Below are positions 32,574 through 44,190 of a DNA stretch of 64,000 bases, piece by piece. Numbering within the stretch: the stretch's first letter is position 1; every line of letters begins with the position of its first letter. Source of the stretch: Gnetum montanum (taxonomy: Eukaryota > Streptophyta > Gnetopsida > Gnetales > Gnetaceae); contig MNCI01001919.1 in assembly GCA_015680685.1 (NCBI GenBank), positions 1,036,726-1,100,725 of the forward strand, given 5' to 3'. Below the pieces are notes generated by a model. It made no database searches. It worked only from the letters and a program-made list of their open reading frames with translations, and had not been told where the DNA came from. Both the position numbers and the translations under genes were made by a program.

Positions 32574-33844
32574 TGTGCCGACCGAAATCGTCGATGCAAG
32601 GCTGGAACGTGACGAACACCGAAAGAGATGCGGGCGGGCACAGTTGACCCCGCCTCCGCTTGAGGGCGAGCTGGAGTGTGCGAAGGCAGAGTGCCTTGAA
32701 CGGTTCGCACGTGGATCAAACAAGGACTTCCCCGAGCGCCGCCGAGGCGTTATACGCTGGGTTATACGTGAACTAGGCGTAAGTAATGAATCAGGCGTGC
32801 GCGGCGTCAACAGCGTAAACGGAAGTGAACATAGCGTGAGCGTGCGGGCGTGACAGCGTAGACCAAAATGAGCGCAGCGTGAGCGTGCAGGCGTGACAGC
32901 GTAAACAGAAATGAGCACAGTGTGAGAGTACAGGCGTGGCAGCGTAAACAGTGAATGGATGCAGGGCGTAAACAGGACGACAGCGTGAACAGCGAGCGTA
33001 TACAAACGGAAACGGAGCGAAAATGCAGGCGAGCGTGAACGAGGAGTGGGCCAAATTGACATAAAACTGTAAAAGAACTTGCAATAAATGTAAAAAATGG
33101 ATTATAGAGTTAAAATGTTGTGCACCGGTCTAACGCAGTTGTGTAGGGACACAAGGCGGACGTAAAGCCCCGGTGGACAGAGGGATGCAGCTGGCGGACT
33201 CGGTGGGCGAAGCGCGGACTGTGCTCAGCGTGCAGCGTGCAGGGCTTTCAGCGTGAGCGTGAGCGTGTGAGGGTTTCAGCAGCGTAATTGCTCTGGGTCG
33301 GCTCTGGTAAATTTTCGCGGACCTGGTAAATGCGGAAAATCGGGCTATTTATAGGGGTAGGGTTACCGGGAAAAGCGGATGGGGAGACACGTGGCGTATA
33401 GACCGGGCGTTACAATTTAGAAACTTGATATACGCTGGGCGTATACGTTACAACAGGCCGGCGTATACGCTGGGCGTGTACGCCGGGCGTATATGCCGAG
33501 TGTAGACGAATAGATGTTGGCGTATACACTGGGGCGTATACGCTGGGCGTATACGCCGAGGGGTGTCCACTTGCTTCAATTGTTGCTCTTCGGTGTAATC
33601 TTCATGTTGCCATTGGAAATCCTGTCATCGAGCGTATGCCTCTGCTGCACCGGGGCATGAACGCTGGGCGTGAACGCTGTGCGTAGACGCTGGGCGTGAA
33701 CGTTGGGCGTGAACGCTGTGCGTAGACGCTGGGGCGTACACGTTGGGCGTGAACGCTGGGCGTGAACGCTGGGGCGTGCACGCTGGGCGTAGACGCTGGG
33801 CGTAGACGCTGGCACAATACTTAAAAGATTTTTGTGGTGTTTCA
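32574..33844 (-). mobile_element. Solo LTR of the GCGTATACGC (Tat-like) family
   Basis: 1271 bp between two copies of GATAT (32569-32573 and 33845-33849). On the minus strand it begins TGAAACACCAC and ends with CACA, like the LTRs of B and C. It contains a U3 rich in GCGTATACGC and GCGTTCACGC palindromes (33420-33815), TATAAATA (33353-33346) and a U5 rich in TTTACGCTGTC. No internal sequence is left, so it arose by LTR-LTR recombination after insertion into the D reverse transcriptase. Confidence 0.95.
33346..33353 (-). promoter_or_regulatory. TATA box of the solo LTR
   Basis: CCTATAAATAGCCCG on the minus strand, between the palindrome-rich U3 and the ACGCT-rich U5. Confidence 0.75.
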
Positions 33845-34870
33845 GATATAATAAAATACAAATAGCCCCAGAAGACCAAGCCAAGACTACATTCACTAGT
33901 CCTTGGGGAATGTTTGCATACAAACAGATGTTGTTTGTCTTGTGCAATGCCCCTGCAACATTTCAACAACTAGTTCTAAGCATATTCCAATAGCAGATAG
34001 GGAATGGCGTGGAGGTCTTTATGGACAACTTCTCCACTTATGGAGCAAACTTTGATCAAGCCTTGGACCAGTTGGAGAAAGTGTTAAAAAGATGTATAGA
34101 AATCAATTTGAGGCTCAATTGACAGAAAATTCATTTGATGGTCCAAGAAGGCATAGTACTAGGGCACAAAATCTCACACATAGGGATAGAGGTAGACTCC
34201 AAGAAAATCAAAATTATCTAAGGAATTACTTGCCAACTAGAAACTGTCAAAGATATTTGGTCATTTCTTAGACATACTAGCTACTATAGGAGATTTATTG
34301 AGAATTTTTCAAAGGTTGCCAAACGATTGGTGGAATTAATGAAAAAGGATGTACCTTTCGAGTGGACCAGGGAATGAGAATTAGCTTTGGAAACTCTGAA
34401 ACAGAAGCTAGTAGAAACACCCATTCTACAAGCTCCTGATTGGTCCAAACTATTCCATATCATGATTGACGCTTCCAACTATGCCTTAGGAGTTGTACTT
34501 ACATAGTTAGATGACCAGAAGTGTCATTATTACATCCACTGTGCAAGTAGAAGTATTGCTGGTGCACAACTTAACTACACTACCACATAGAAAGAATTAA
34601 TGGCTGTAGTGTATACACTAGAAAATTTTAGACACTATGTATTGGGATATAAAGTATATATACATACAGATCATAGTGCAATCCGGTTTCTCATGAATAA
34701 GCCAATGGTAAGCCCTCGTATCATACGATAGCTTGTAATCTTACAAGAGTTCGATCTTACGATGATCGATCATAAAGGCACCGAGAACGTAGTTGCTGAT
34801 CATTTATCTCAATTGCGATGGGATAACAAAGAGGACAAGAATCCAATTTCTGATTATTTTCCTGATGAAT
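33845..34870 (+). pseudogene. pol: Reverse transcriptase (C-terminal part) and RNase H of element D
   Basis: Resumes directly after the solo LTR (APEDQAKTTFTSPWGMFAYK). The catalytic box reads VFMDNFSTYG near 34012-34042, so the second aspartate of FMDD is asparagine. RNase H follows (FHIMIDASNYALGVVLT, KELMAVVYTLENFRHYVLG, HTDHSAIRFLM) and ends in HKGTENVVADHLSQL, typical of Athila. Several CAG to TAG-type stops are present. Confidence 0.9.
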
Positions 34871-35039
34871 TCCTCTTTGTTGGTGTAGTGAATAATCAAT
34901 CACCCATGGAGACAAACTGGTACAGTAGCATTCTTACCTATCTCCTAACTCAACAAATACCATAAGGGTTAAACCTTAAGAAGAAACAATAATTTCTTCA
35001 CCAAGCCACGTACTTTATGGAAATTAATGGGAAACTTTA

Positions 35040-36267
35040 GAAAGTGTGTCCCGATGGCTTAGTTCAATGGTGTGTTCTCGATATAGATCAATTGCGAGTT
35101 CTCCAAGATGCTCATGAGAGTTCTTGTGGGGGTCATTACGCTGGGAGATGAATGACCATCAAGATCTTACTTGCAAGATATTATTAGCCTACATTATTTT
35201 GGGATGCCCATCGTTTTGTCCAATCTTGTGAGTGCTGTCAATGTGATGGGGAAATGACTGCTAGAATGGAGGATCTACAATAATGGATTCAATCGTTAGA
35301 ACCCTTTAACATTTGGGAAATTGATTTTATGGGGCTGATTACACAAATGTCCAATGGAAAAGCTTATATTATTGTTGCTGTTTATTGCCTAACAAAATGG
35401 GTCGAAGTAGCTGCTTTTAAGGATTGTACATCATCTACAGCTACATGATTTGTTCAACAACAAATCATAAATAGGTTTGGTGTGCCTCGTGCACTTGTTT
35501 CAGATAATGGTACCCACTCCATAGGTGCAAATTTTTGGAAATGAATGTAACACTTAGGGGTTGAACATAAATTAACTACACCATACCATCGCCAAGCGAA
35601 CGATCAAGTAGAAGTTACCAACAGGGAGATTACACAGATATTGACAAGAACTATTAGCAAGTTTAGGCAAGACTAGAGCACTAAACTGAATGATTCTCTT
35701 TGGGCATACCTCTCCACATGGAAACTCCCTACAAGCTATTGTCCCTATGAGGTAGTTTATGGTAAATTACCAACGCTTCCTATTCAAACTGAGCTCCGTA
35801 CACTATCCATGGCATGTGACCTCAACCTTGACCTTGATCTAGCACAAAAACAATGGTTAGTAACCCTTAACTTGCTATATGAAAATCGACTAGCTACCCT
35901 ATCATCTAACAAGTTGCACAAGGCATTCAATAAACAACGTGATGACCTAAGGATTAGGAAAGTTAAATATCAACTAGGAGATAAGGTTCTCTACTAGAAT
36001 CCCACACATGTGCCACAATGTACTAAATTTCAAACATTGTGGGAAGGACCTTATATTATTTATGCAACTTTTTCTTCAGGGGCCATGACAATATACAAAC
36101 CTGAGAGCCTAGATAAGAAACTGTTGGTTAACATACAACAAACCAAACCTTTCCATGAGCTTAGGATAGCTAGTACACATGCTACCTCTATTGATGGACA
36201 ACCTTACTCACTCTTTCGGATCTCCTCATTCCAACTTAGTCATGGGGGAGATGGCCACCTATGCTAA
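35040..36267 (+). pseudogene. pol: Integrase of element D
   Basis: Finger region HESSCGGHYAG...CECCQCDG, core motifs IWEIDFMG, VSDNGTHS and a DQVEVTNREI block, then LPTLPIQTELRTLSMACDLN and the C-terminal KVKYQLGDKVLY and LWEGPYIIYATF. Multiple stops. No chromodomain. The single RNase H before it and this C-terminal pattern agree with E and F. Confidence 0.88.
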
Positions 36268-36796
36268 CCATTCTAGGCCCTTAGTTATTTTTGAATTTTT
36301 GTTTTACACATTTTTATTTTACACATTTTTATTTCACACATTTTTGTATTACAAATTTTTCCAACTTTTCATATTTTTGTTTTACACCATTGTTCGTATT
36401 TCTACTATTTGTTTGATTGCTTGATTTACTTTTATTTGTCATCCAATAAGTGCTCATGATGGTGGATTGGATTATATCATATTGATTGCTAATGTTTGGT
36501 TTTTACCTTTGAATTATGATGTTGATATTAAGGTATGGTTCTTTTGGTAAAATAGGTATGGTTGGTTGCTTCATTTTCTTTCTCTCTATTTCTCTACAAG
36601 TTGCCAAATAAAGGCTTGGATGTCATTTATGTACGAGTGTTCAACACAATGTTGTAATATGCTTATTGATCTATGACTGGGCACATTGAGTCTATCATCC
36701 CATTCCACTATCAATTGTTAATTAGTCAATAATCCCATACCTTCCCAATATTTTGTAAGGAACTTGAGGATGAGGTTTCATTTAGTTGTGGGGGTA
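36268..36796 (+). other. Short 3' spacer and polypurine tract of element D
   Basis: AT-rich, with TTTTACACATTTTTATTT repeats at 36300-36390, no ORF, ending in AGTTGTGGGGGTA (36784-36796) next to the 3' LTR. It corresponds to the two ends of the E spacer (58940-60803), but lacks the roughly 1.3 kb in the middle. Confidence 0.75.
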
Positions 36797-37684
36797 TGAT
36801 GAGAGTGGTTACTCTAGTGGTTTATTCTAATTATTAGAGCAGTTACTCTAGCAGTTTATTCTAATTATTAGGGCAGTTACTCTAGCAATTTATTCTAATT
36901 ATTAGAGTAGTTGCTCCCAAGCCTACAAATACAGTGCCCAGGCGCACAATTGGGAAAGAAGTCTTTTAGTAGTCAAGTAGTGAAACTCTTGTAGTTTGTT
37001 TGAAAGTTAGAGTATTTTCCAAGTGCCCATAGCAAGAGGTTTAAGTGTGGATGGATCTTTATTCAAGCATTGTGTACTTGAGCACACCTTATGTATGGCA
37101 ATAAAGATGAGCTCTTTGATTCATCCTTGTAGCACTTGAGATTTGTTTTCTTACACATTTCTTTTATTTTATTTTCTCATGCATTTATTTTATTTTATGC
37201 ACTTTACATTTATGTTATTAGCATAGTAATTCATTTTAATCAATTAAGAAAATCATTAAATTACACTTAGTACGATCACTTCGAGCATGCATGTAACACT
37301 TGGTAACCCCTAACGATTAGCGTTTGGTAATCCCAATAGGGTTGCACTAGTTCAGGATGTGTATGGAAAGTGAGAACAAATTCTGGTGTTAGGATTAGTT
37401 AGAACTTAGTTAATGAGTAGTTAAGATAAATTAGTCACTTAGTTATCTCTCTTCTCCCTTACTAGCACAAGACATAAAAACATAAAAGCTATAAAAATCA
37501 TATGCCTCAAGCTTACTTAACCATACAATCATGACATACAAGTAAGCTTGGGAAGACAACGATCAATAAACCCATCCTTGTTCCATAAGGCTGCATAAGC
37601 ACTTAGTCCTTAAAATTCGACCAGATCGTGCATGAAATGCTCGTATTTGTATGGTCGAGTGTAGGGGCACCTCACAGCTCATCA
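36797..37684 (+). repeat. 3' LTR of element D
   Basis: 888 bp, TGATGAGAG to CTCATCA, followed by the duplication CCAAC. It carries the TCTAATTATTAGA array at 36801-36910; TATA reads TACAAATA. Confidence 0.93.
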
Positions 37685-37703
37685 CCAACTTTGTGATCCA
37701 TCA
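37685..37703 (-). repeat. Start of the 3' LTR of element F (displaced by D)
   Basis: On the minus strand this is TGATGGATCACAAAGTTGG, following the polypurine tract at 37704-37716 (CATGGGGGTA). The rest of this LTR is at 9288-9944. Confidence 0.75.
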
Positions 37704-37869
37704 TACCCCCATGACTAATTGAAAACTTGTCCTTGAGTGAAAAAAAGTAGGATCGAGCTTCTTACAAAATTTGAAAAGTATGAAACCATAGATTGATTGA
37801 CTCACTAACTAACTCTAAGTGCTCAATTGTATGGATTTACAATGATTAAAAAAATGGATGTTCAGGAGA

Positions 37870-40751
37870 ACAAAATTGAACATCCTTGCAAAACTAGACA
37901 ACTAGAAATCCTCTGATGGCTGAGGTGAAGAGAAGATTAGACAGTGCTAAGAGATGAAGGCTTCTAGGATGCTAGAGAACCTTCTTTAGCCTCTAGTACC
38001 TATGGTAGTAGTGGTTGAAGCTTAGGTGGTGGCTATGGTTGTCCTGCTATAGTTGCTACTTCTAAAGAAAGGTGAAAGGCATCTAGTAGTGCCTTCATCT
38101 TGTCCTCCTTACTCTATGGATTGTACATAGTTCACGTAGCATCACCAATGTGGGCTGGTATGGGGACATCAAATGGAGAGGGCATTATAGGGAATAACCC
38201 CTTATCATTGACAAACTTGGCTATGAATTATTTTCATTCAACATTGAATGTCTTGATAAGGTTCTATAGTTCCTAGCAGTTATTCATCCTTCTAGCTAGG
38301 TTCTCAGTAATTGATTGTTGGTCTATAAATCAACTACTGGGAACTTCAAGCTCTACGTTAGCTATTTCAAGCTTTTGCTTCATGTCCTTGTGATTCTTAA
38401 ACTCAACCTCATAGAGGATGTATGAGCTAGCCACCTATTTCTCCAACTTTGACGATGGCCTTCTGACTATTAACATTGCCAAGTTTGCATAACAGAGGTT
38501 AGCAAGCTCCATGTACTCTATCATTTCTTTAATTTGCAACTTCTTAAGGAGGATATCTATTTTATTGTAGGCATTCAATTCATCAAAGATTGGCTTCCAC
38601 ACATTTCCTCTTTGTTGGAGTTACTGGAGGGCCTTGTTCATTTTTGTTTTCACTAGTTAAATCTCTTTTTCATTCACCTCCTTAAGGAGTTTCACTTGGT
38701 CCCTATAATGATTCTTCACATAGTCAAATTTTAGGGCCTCATTCTTCTAGGCAGCTACCTTAATAGTTGTTTTCTAGTGAAGGGTATGAACTTCCTTCAT
38801 TACAATATCACAGTTTTCAACTACCAACCTCCTCATGTCCATGTTCACCTTGGCAAGCTACTCTTGTTGTTGTTGCATAAATTCAACGATCTAATCTTTC
38901 TGTGTTTTGACATTGCACAAACAATGAATGTTCTTGATCAAAGTAAGATTTTCCTTGCAGACTTAACACAAGTCCTTATTGGTGTTGAAGGTCATTGCCT
39001 CTAATAAGGACACGCTGAAGACCGCTGCCTCCTTTGCGTTCTCAACCTCTTTGAGATTATTTTGAAGCTGTAAGAAAGATTCATCTTGTGTAATTACTTA
39101 GCTGAGAATGGTGGGATTAGTCAAGCAGGCTCTCAATTTTGCAACTTCGGTAACCAACTATCCATTTTTGGTTGTGGCTACCTTAAGTTGGGTGTTGGCA
39201 ATGATGAGCTTGCCCTTAGTCTCCAACAACTCTAACTAGGTTACAATGATGTTTTTTGAGAGATCAAAGATCTCTAAAAGTAGTTGTGCAATACCCACTA
39301 GTCGGTCTAACATCTCCTTGTGTTGGGTTGCACTTACCCTTCCACTGCCTACTCTTGTAGATGTTTGCACATATTGAAGTGTAGCAATGTCTAGCATAGT
39401 GGCTGTAGGAGCATTCAAGGCCTCTGCTACATGATCGGCCATCACCTCTACCATTGGTTCTTGTCTATGGTGTTGCATCACTAGGATAGTCGTCCCCTCA
39501 CGCTCTTTTAGCCACACCAATAAAGTGGTAGCATTCTAAGAGATCTTGAGAAATTTTTTCTATTCAAGGATGTATACTACCACTTATTGAGTACTCAGAT
39601 TTGATCTTGCAGGTGCCTGCATTCTTTGCAAGGAAAAAATAGTGCAATATCTTCTAGCTAGATTATTATTCAAGTTATTTCATTTAAATGGCTCAAAGAT
39701 AGTTAGTAGACTAAAGGTTTCCCACCACTTGGTCCTTCCTACTACTACTACAGGAGTTTCTCATGGAGCTTCTTCATGTGCTCGATGGTTGCACAAGCCT
39801 CTGGCATTGTTTCTTGGGTAGGTGGTGATGGTGGTGGCCACTCCTCTTCAAGTAATTTGGCAAGCACATTATCTTTCATCATCTCTTGCCAAGATGTGGT
39901 AGAAGCATGACAAAGCATGTTGTTGGCGTAATGGGCTATCCCTCCCCTTTTGTAAATTTTTCTGATGAGGCACAAAAAGGGGAGTGTCTTCCTCCCATGC
40001 TCATTTTCATTGAATCTCTACTCAATCTCTAGGAAGATGAGCTGCAAAATATTGACTAAGAGTTTCTACTTACAATAGTACAAGCATGGGTAGAGAAGGT
40101 TGTGATCTTGCTCGGCCTCACTGTTGGGTTTAGGTGGTATGCCACCATCTTTAAATAGGCCCTCTTTGCCTTGGTGAGTGTAATGTACTCCTTATGGTTC
40201 ACTCCATAGCACCGTTGGATCCATTCCTTTTTGACATTTGGGTCCACTTGCATGGAGATCTTCACCAAAATTGCCCTAGTGTCTGGCAACCCAAGGGACT
40301 TAGTGATGGCCCTGACCAAATATGACACATTGATGTCCTTGATCTTTACCATGGAATTTGCTTGTTGATGATTCCAAAAGAGGTACGTCTCCCCCATGTA
40401 CCACTCCCCACTAGAAGTGAGGATAGGCCACATGGGAGAGGCTTGTAGTTGTGTTTTCACCTCTTCTAATGCTAGGTCCAAGAAGGGACCAAAGTTTCTT
40501 AGAAAACTTCACTTTGGATCTCCTTAGAAAAAATTTATCATAAATAGGCCTTGGTCAAGGTGACCTCCAAATTCGATCTAGGCCTCGGTACCTCCTCTTG
40601 CCTAGATTGGCTTATCTCCATTGTGGGAATCTAATAGACAGATTTCACTTTGGGCTCCTTCCAAAGAGGTCCCATTGTGTGTGTTTCTACTTCTTCTTAT
40701 TGAGGTTTTTGCAACTACTAGCCCCTTTCCCTTTATGGTTGTTTGTCCCAT
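37870..40751 (-). pseudogene. Extra sense ORF of element F, homologous to that of G
   Basis: The start at 40751 (MGQTTIKGKGLVVAKTS) parallels MAPKPTQQEGS in G. A short block GDKPI matches GDPI in G. The globular domain at 40500-39900 contains FGPFLDLALEEVK, SPMWPIL, YMGETYLFW and KSLGLPDTRAILV, aligned with FGPFMEFTPKAIR, SPLWPIL, YFGETYQFW and EVLNLPNIGPKV in G. A second part (RKIYKRGGIAHYANN) matches CKHVGIRGYTNDV. The remainder, down to about 37870, is coiled-coil-like and broken by many stops. The function is unknown. Its position is that of the Athila env-like ORF, but no membrane features are evident. The end coordinate is approximate. Confidence 0.7.
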
Positions 40752-41527
40752 GGTCAGGATGGTCCTACTTTCGATATTCTCTTTGACATCATCTATGATC
40801 ACAAACATAGCCAAGGATTAGCATTTTATGTGTAACTTATAACACTTTAATACCTTGTCTCCTTTAGCTAGTTACACTTAGACTAAGTTGTGATCATGAT
40901 AGATTAATTATTTTAATATTATTTTATCATAATGGCTACCTAAGTTTTTTTGTGAGGTATAACTTAGATGAATTTGTGGTATTTAATATTATTTTATTAG
41001 TTAAACCATGTAGGAGTTAGAAAAATTTTAAAATATTTTTGTTAAAAACCAGTGGTTTATGGCCCCCACAATGTAAAGCTCACCTTTGGTAACTGCAGGG
41101 TCAAGAACGAGTAGATTTGAACAAGCAGTTAGGAAGTTATGGGCTCTAGAAGGCTTTGGGCTCTAAAAATGGCAAAAAATCCCTTGGCGTTTAAGGGCAA
41201 ATGTGAAAAATTGCTAAGTGTTGATGCATATTTGTAGGATTTTTATGTTGTATTAATGGGGATGCATCGATGCATTAGGCTACACTGATGTAGCCAAAAA
41301 CTAAAATTTTTCACATCAAAACTAAGTAAAAATAAATTGTTTTTTCATCAAATTGGAGTCCAAAGGAAGCCAAAAAAACCTAGAATGAGGATGAATCCTT
41401 GAAGAGTGCTAGGAATACATTTCAAAAGGAGATTTAGGAGAAGATTATATGCTAAGGAATAAAAAAACTGGATACATTGTAGTGGAAAACATAAGTTTTG
41501 AAAGAAAAATGACTAAGGGATAAGGAA
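40752..41527 (-). promoter_or_regulatory. Internal promoter region and intron upstream of the F extra ORF
   Basis: The palindrome TGCATCGATGCA at 41263-41274 is identical to the one in the F LTR (9912-9923). Each is accompanied by TTGATGCATAT (41221-41231 and 9888-9898). Downstream on the minus strand are ATTAATACAACATAAAAATCC (weak TATA-like) and an AT-rich intron-like tract that ends in the acceptor TTTGTGATCATAG (40793), shortly before ATG 40751. The arrangement matches that of G (4954-5545). Confidence 0.6.
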
Positions 41528-43030
41528 GTTAACTATTGGCGACTATTTGGGACGCGACTGCCAATGAGTGTCCTCCAATAGGATTTAGGTGCTTGTTGGT
41601 CTCTAGCAACACCAACGCCTAGATACCTCCAAATAGACTCAGTGGTTAATGTGAGTATGTGTGTGTGCTATTGTCATGTGTTGTTGTGAAAAATGAAATG
41701 ATTGGGTTGTGTGTAAAACTATACATGACTTATCTTAAAGAGATTCAGCCAACTTTGCAAAGTACTATGAGTTGTTGAGAGTTCCTATTTTGTTCAATTG
41801 CCTAGTCTATGCAGTCCTTATAACACACTACTTACTCTCATTGAGAGGACACATTGGGGGAGATCTCACTTTGGGTCTTGGAGGAGGATTTGTAAAGAAG
41901 ACATTGTGAAAGATTGCTTGTAAGATGACTTGTTAAAGACAACATTTCAGCCTCTTTGTCATAGTCCTATGAGTTATGCTTATTATTTTTTATTTTGTAA
42001 AAATTGTTTAGCTAGTGGTTTAGATAGTATCATGCTTGGCAAGTAATTTTGGGATTTTTAGATTGCTCTTATTGTTCTTGTTGCATGATAGAAAATTTCT
42101 ATTTAAATTTTTCCATAGAAGAGCTTGTGTTTGAAAGCCTTAAGAGCATTTTAGTAGTAAATTTTGTTATTGTGCAATGTATATGAATTGCTATTGAGAT
42201 TGTTGCCTCTGCATATAGTCAAGCCATTGAACGATTCAATAGTCAAGAGGGTTCAGAAAATCTTTGGTATTTTGATAGGACCAGAATAGCTTCTTTTATC
42301 TTTAAAGTGGATCTCTGTGGTATTTCAATAAAAAATTGTCAACTCTTTTGAAGGTTTTGTTGAATGCAATTGTTGACATCCATTATCTAGCCAAAATAGA
42401 GTCTAGTACTTAATAGTTTATGCAGCAATTTTTTGGGTAGCATAGTAGGATTGTCTTGAAGAAATTGCTTATTTGAGCCTTGGAAGTTTGAACAATTCGT
42501 AGTTATTGAATTTGGGATAGCTTTATTGCGAAGTGTTTACTTGTATCATTTTACCTTGTTTAAACATTTGAGATCTTTACACAAATCTGCTTTCTTTTTC
42601 TCTTCTTTCTATTTCCATTGAATCTCGCTCTATTTCTAGTTTTCTTGTGGAACTATCTCTTTCTCTGGGGAAAATTAGAAGTAGATTCGCAGAGTTGTGC
42701 TCAAATGTTTTTGCAAAATTTTATTTGTTACAAGTAGGTATTATAAGGACCGCATAGACTAGGCAATTGAACAAAATAGGAACTCTCAACAACTCACAGT
42801 ACTTGGCAAAGTTGGCTGAATCTCTTTAAGATAAGTCATTTGTAGTTTACACACAACGCAATCGTTTCATTTTTCACAACCGCACACCGCAACAGCACAC
42901 ACACATACTCACATTAACTACTGAGTCTATTTGGAGGTATCTGGGCCTTGGTGTTGCCAGAGACCAGCAAGCACCTAAATCCTGTTCGAGGACACTCGTT
43001 GGTGGTCACGTCCCAAATGGTTGCCAACAT
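41528..43030. mobile_element. Fold-back element with ~300-bp imperfect terminal inverted repeats
   Basis: The left arm (41528-41830: TTGGCGACTATTTGGGACG..., then GACTCAGTGGTTAATGTGAG, AAAGAGATTCAGCCAACTTT and TTCAATTGCCTAGTCTATGC) is found in reverse complement at 43030-42730. The inner 0.9 kb has no ORF. It splits the spacer between integrase and extra ORF of F; similar spacer sequence resumes on both sides. The outer ends resemble a primer-binding-type TTGGCG start, so it may be two inverted LTR/leader pieces rather than a DNA transposon. A clear target duplication was not found. Confidence 0.7.
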
Positions 43031-44190
43031 TAGCCATCCCAACCAAGAAGTATGCAAGTGGATCCTTCCCATAGTAGGTTCATGCCCTTAATGCCCTTGC
43101 ATGCCCTTAAACCAAGGAGTCCATGAACCCCAAGGATGAGTAATGGTTGTGAATTGTTAAAAATTGAATCATCAAAGAAATCATCACAGAATTACTATTG
43201 TTACAAAATAAAACCAACGATTCAATCATGACAAGAGGTAGTGAGGTGATATGTGGAAATAATAGGTGGATGAGAGAGATTATGAAATGGAGTCCAAATT
43301 ATGGGTACATGAAATTCCTTATGGAAGATGTGATTAATATGACTTGAGAGCTTCCGTCCTTAGTTTGAATCAAGATTATCCACTTTCAGTGACTTTGCAT
43401 TGACACCTTAGATCATTTCACCCTCCAAGGTACAAGAACATCCCCATAGACCACTCACCATTCCAAAGAAAGAAGAAAAAAGGAGTAGGAGGTGAAAAAG
43501 GGCCTCAATTAAAGGGGGTGCCTTCAGGTATGGGTGACATGTCTTGCTAGCCCCATAACCTATTCTTGTAGCTAGTTATTGTATCTAAGGGGTGTGCTTT
43601 GAATTCCAATTGTTTTTTTTTCGAATGGGAATCACACCATGAAACGACATTGCTTCTTATTTATTGGTTGATGTAGGAATGGTGAGAAATCCATGGAAAT
43701 ACTCATGCAACCTCAAATGGCAGGTAGGTACAAAAGTGACAAATCCCCTTAAAGTCACACCCTTTTTTGTCCATTTAATTCGTTCTAAGTTTGGAAAGTA
43801 CCAAGGCCACTTATTCATTATAAGTTATTATTAAGAAGGGACCTCATATTTCCAAAATGAGGAAACACCATGGAGTTATGTGGAGTGGTGTATGATGTGT
43901 ACTCACTACCTATTATCATGAAAATAATTAATGGCCCATTAGTAAATGTCAAAATTCTAAGATGAAATCCTATCATTTGCAATCAAGTAATCAATGAAGT
44001 TACAAATGACCATCAATTAGCAGTTGTAGTTAGCACCAAAGTCCTGATAGTAATAAAGAAAAAGGAAGAAATGTAAGAAAAGTTTAAATAAAGCAAAATA
44101 TAGAAGAAATTGTAAAATACCCAAGAAAACAGAAAACGTAGTAAAAATGGTGTAAAATAAAAAAGTTAAAAAATCAAGAAGCCACTTTGT
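43031..44190 (-). other. Post-integrase spacer of element F
   Basis: Non-coding. It matches the E spacer in reverse orientation: GGGGTGTGCTTTGAATTCC at 43588-43606 corresponds to GGAATTCAAAGCACACCCC at 59516-59534, and the block around the poly-T run at 43611 matches the poly-A run at 59470. No ORF is supported. Confidence 0.7.

Larger units (their letters stand above)
9945..37684 (+). mobile_element. Element D: Athila-like retrotransposon, complete but split by two later insertions
   Basis: Both LTRs are present (9945-10795 and 36797-37684), flanked by the duplication CCAAC at 9940-9944 and 37685-37689. Order inside: primer-binding site, gag, protease, reverse transcriptase, one RNase H, integrase, short spacer, polypurine tract. 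Element B is inserted in gag (11514-29521) and a solo LTR in the reverse transcriptase (32574-33844). It has no extra ORF and lacks the 1.3-kb post-integrase spacer found in E. All genes carry stops. D itself lies inside the 3' LTR of F. Confidence 0.93.

Noticed and set aside
41528-43030. Calling the fold-back a MITE of a named superfamily
   Set aside because: No unambiguous terminal motif or target duplication could be seen; ends resemble primer-binding-site sequence.
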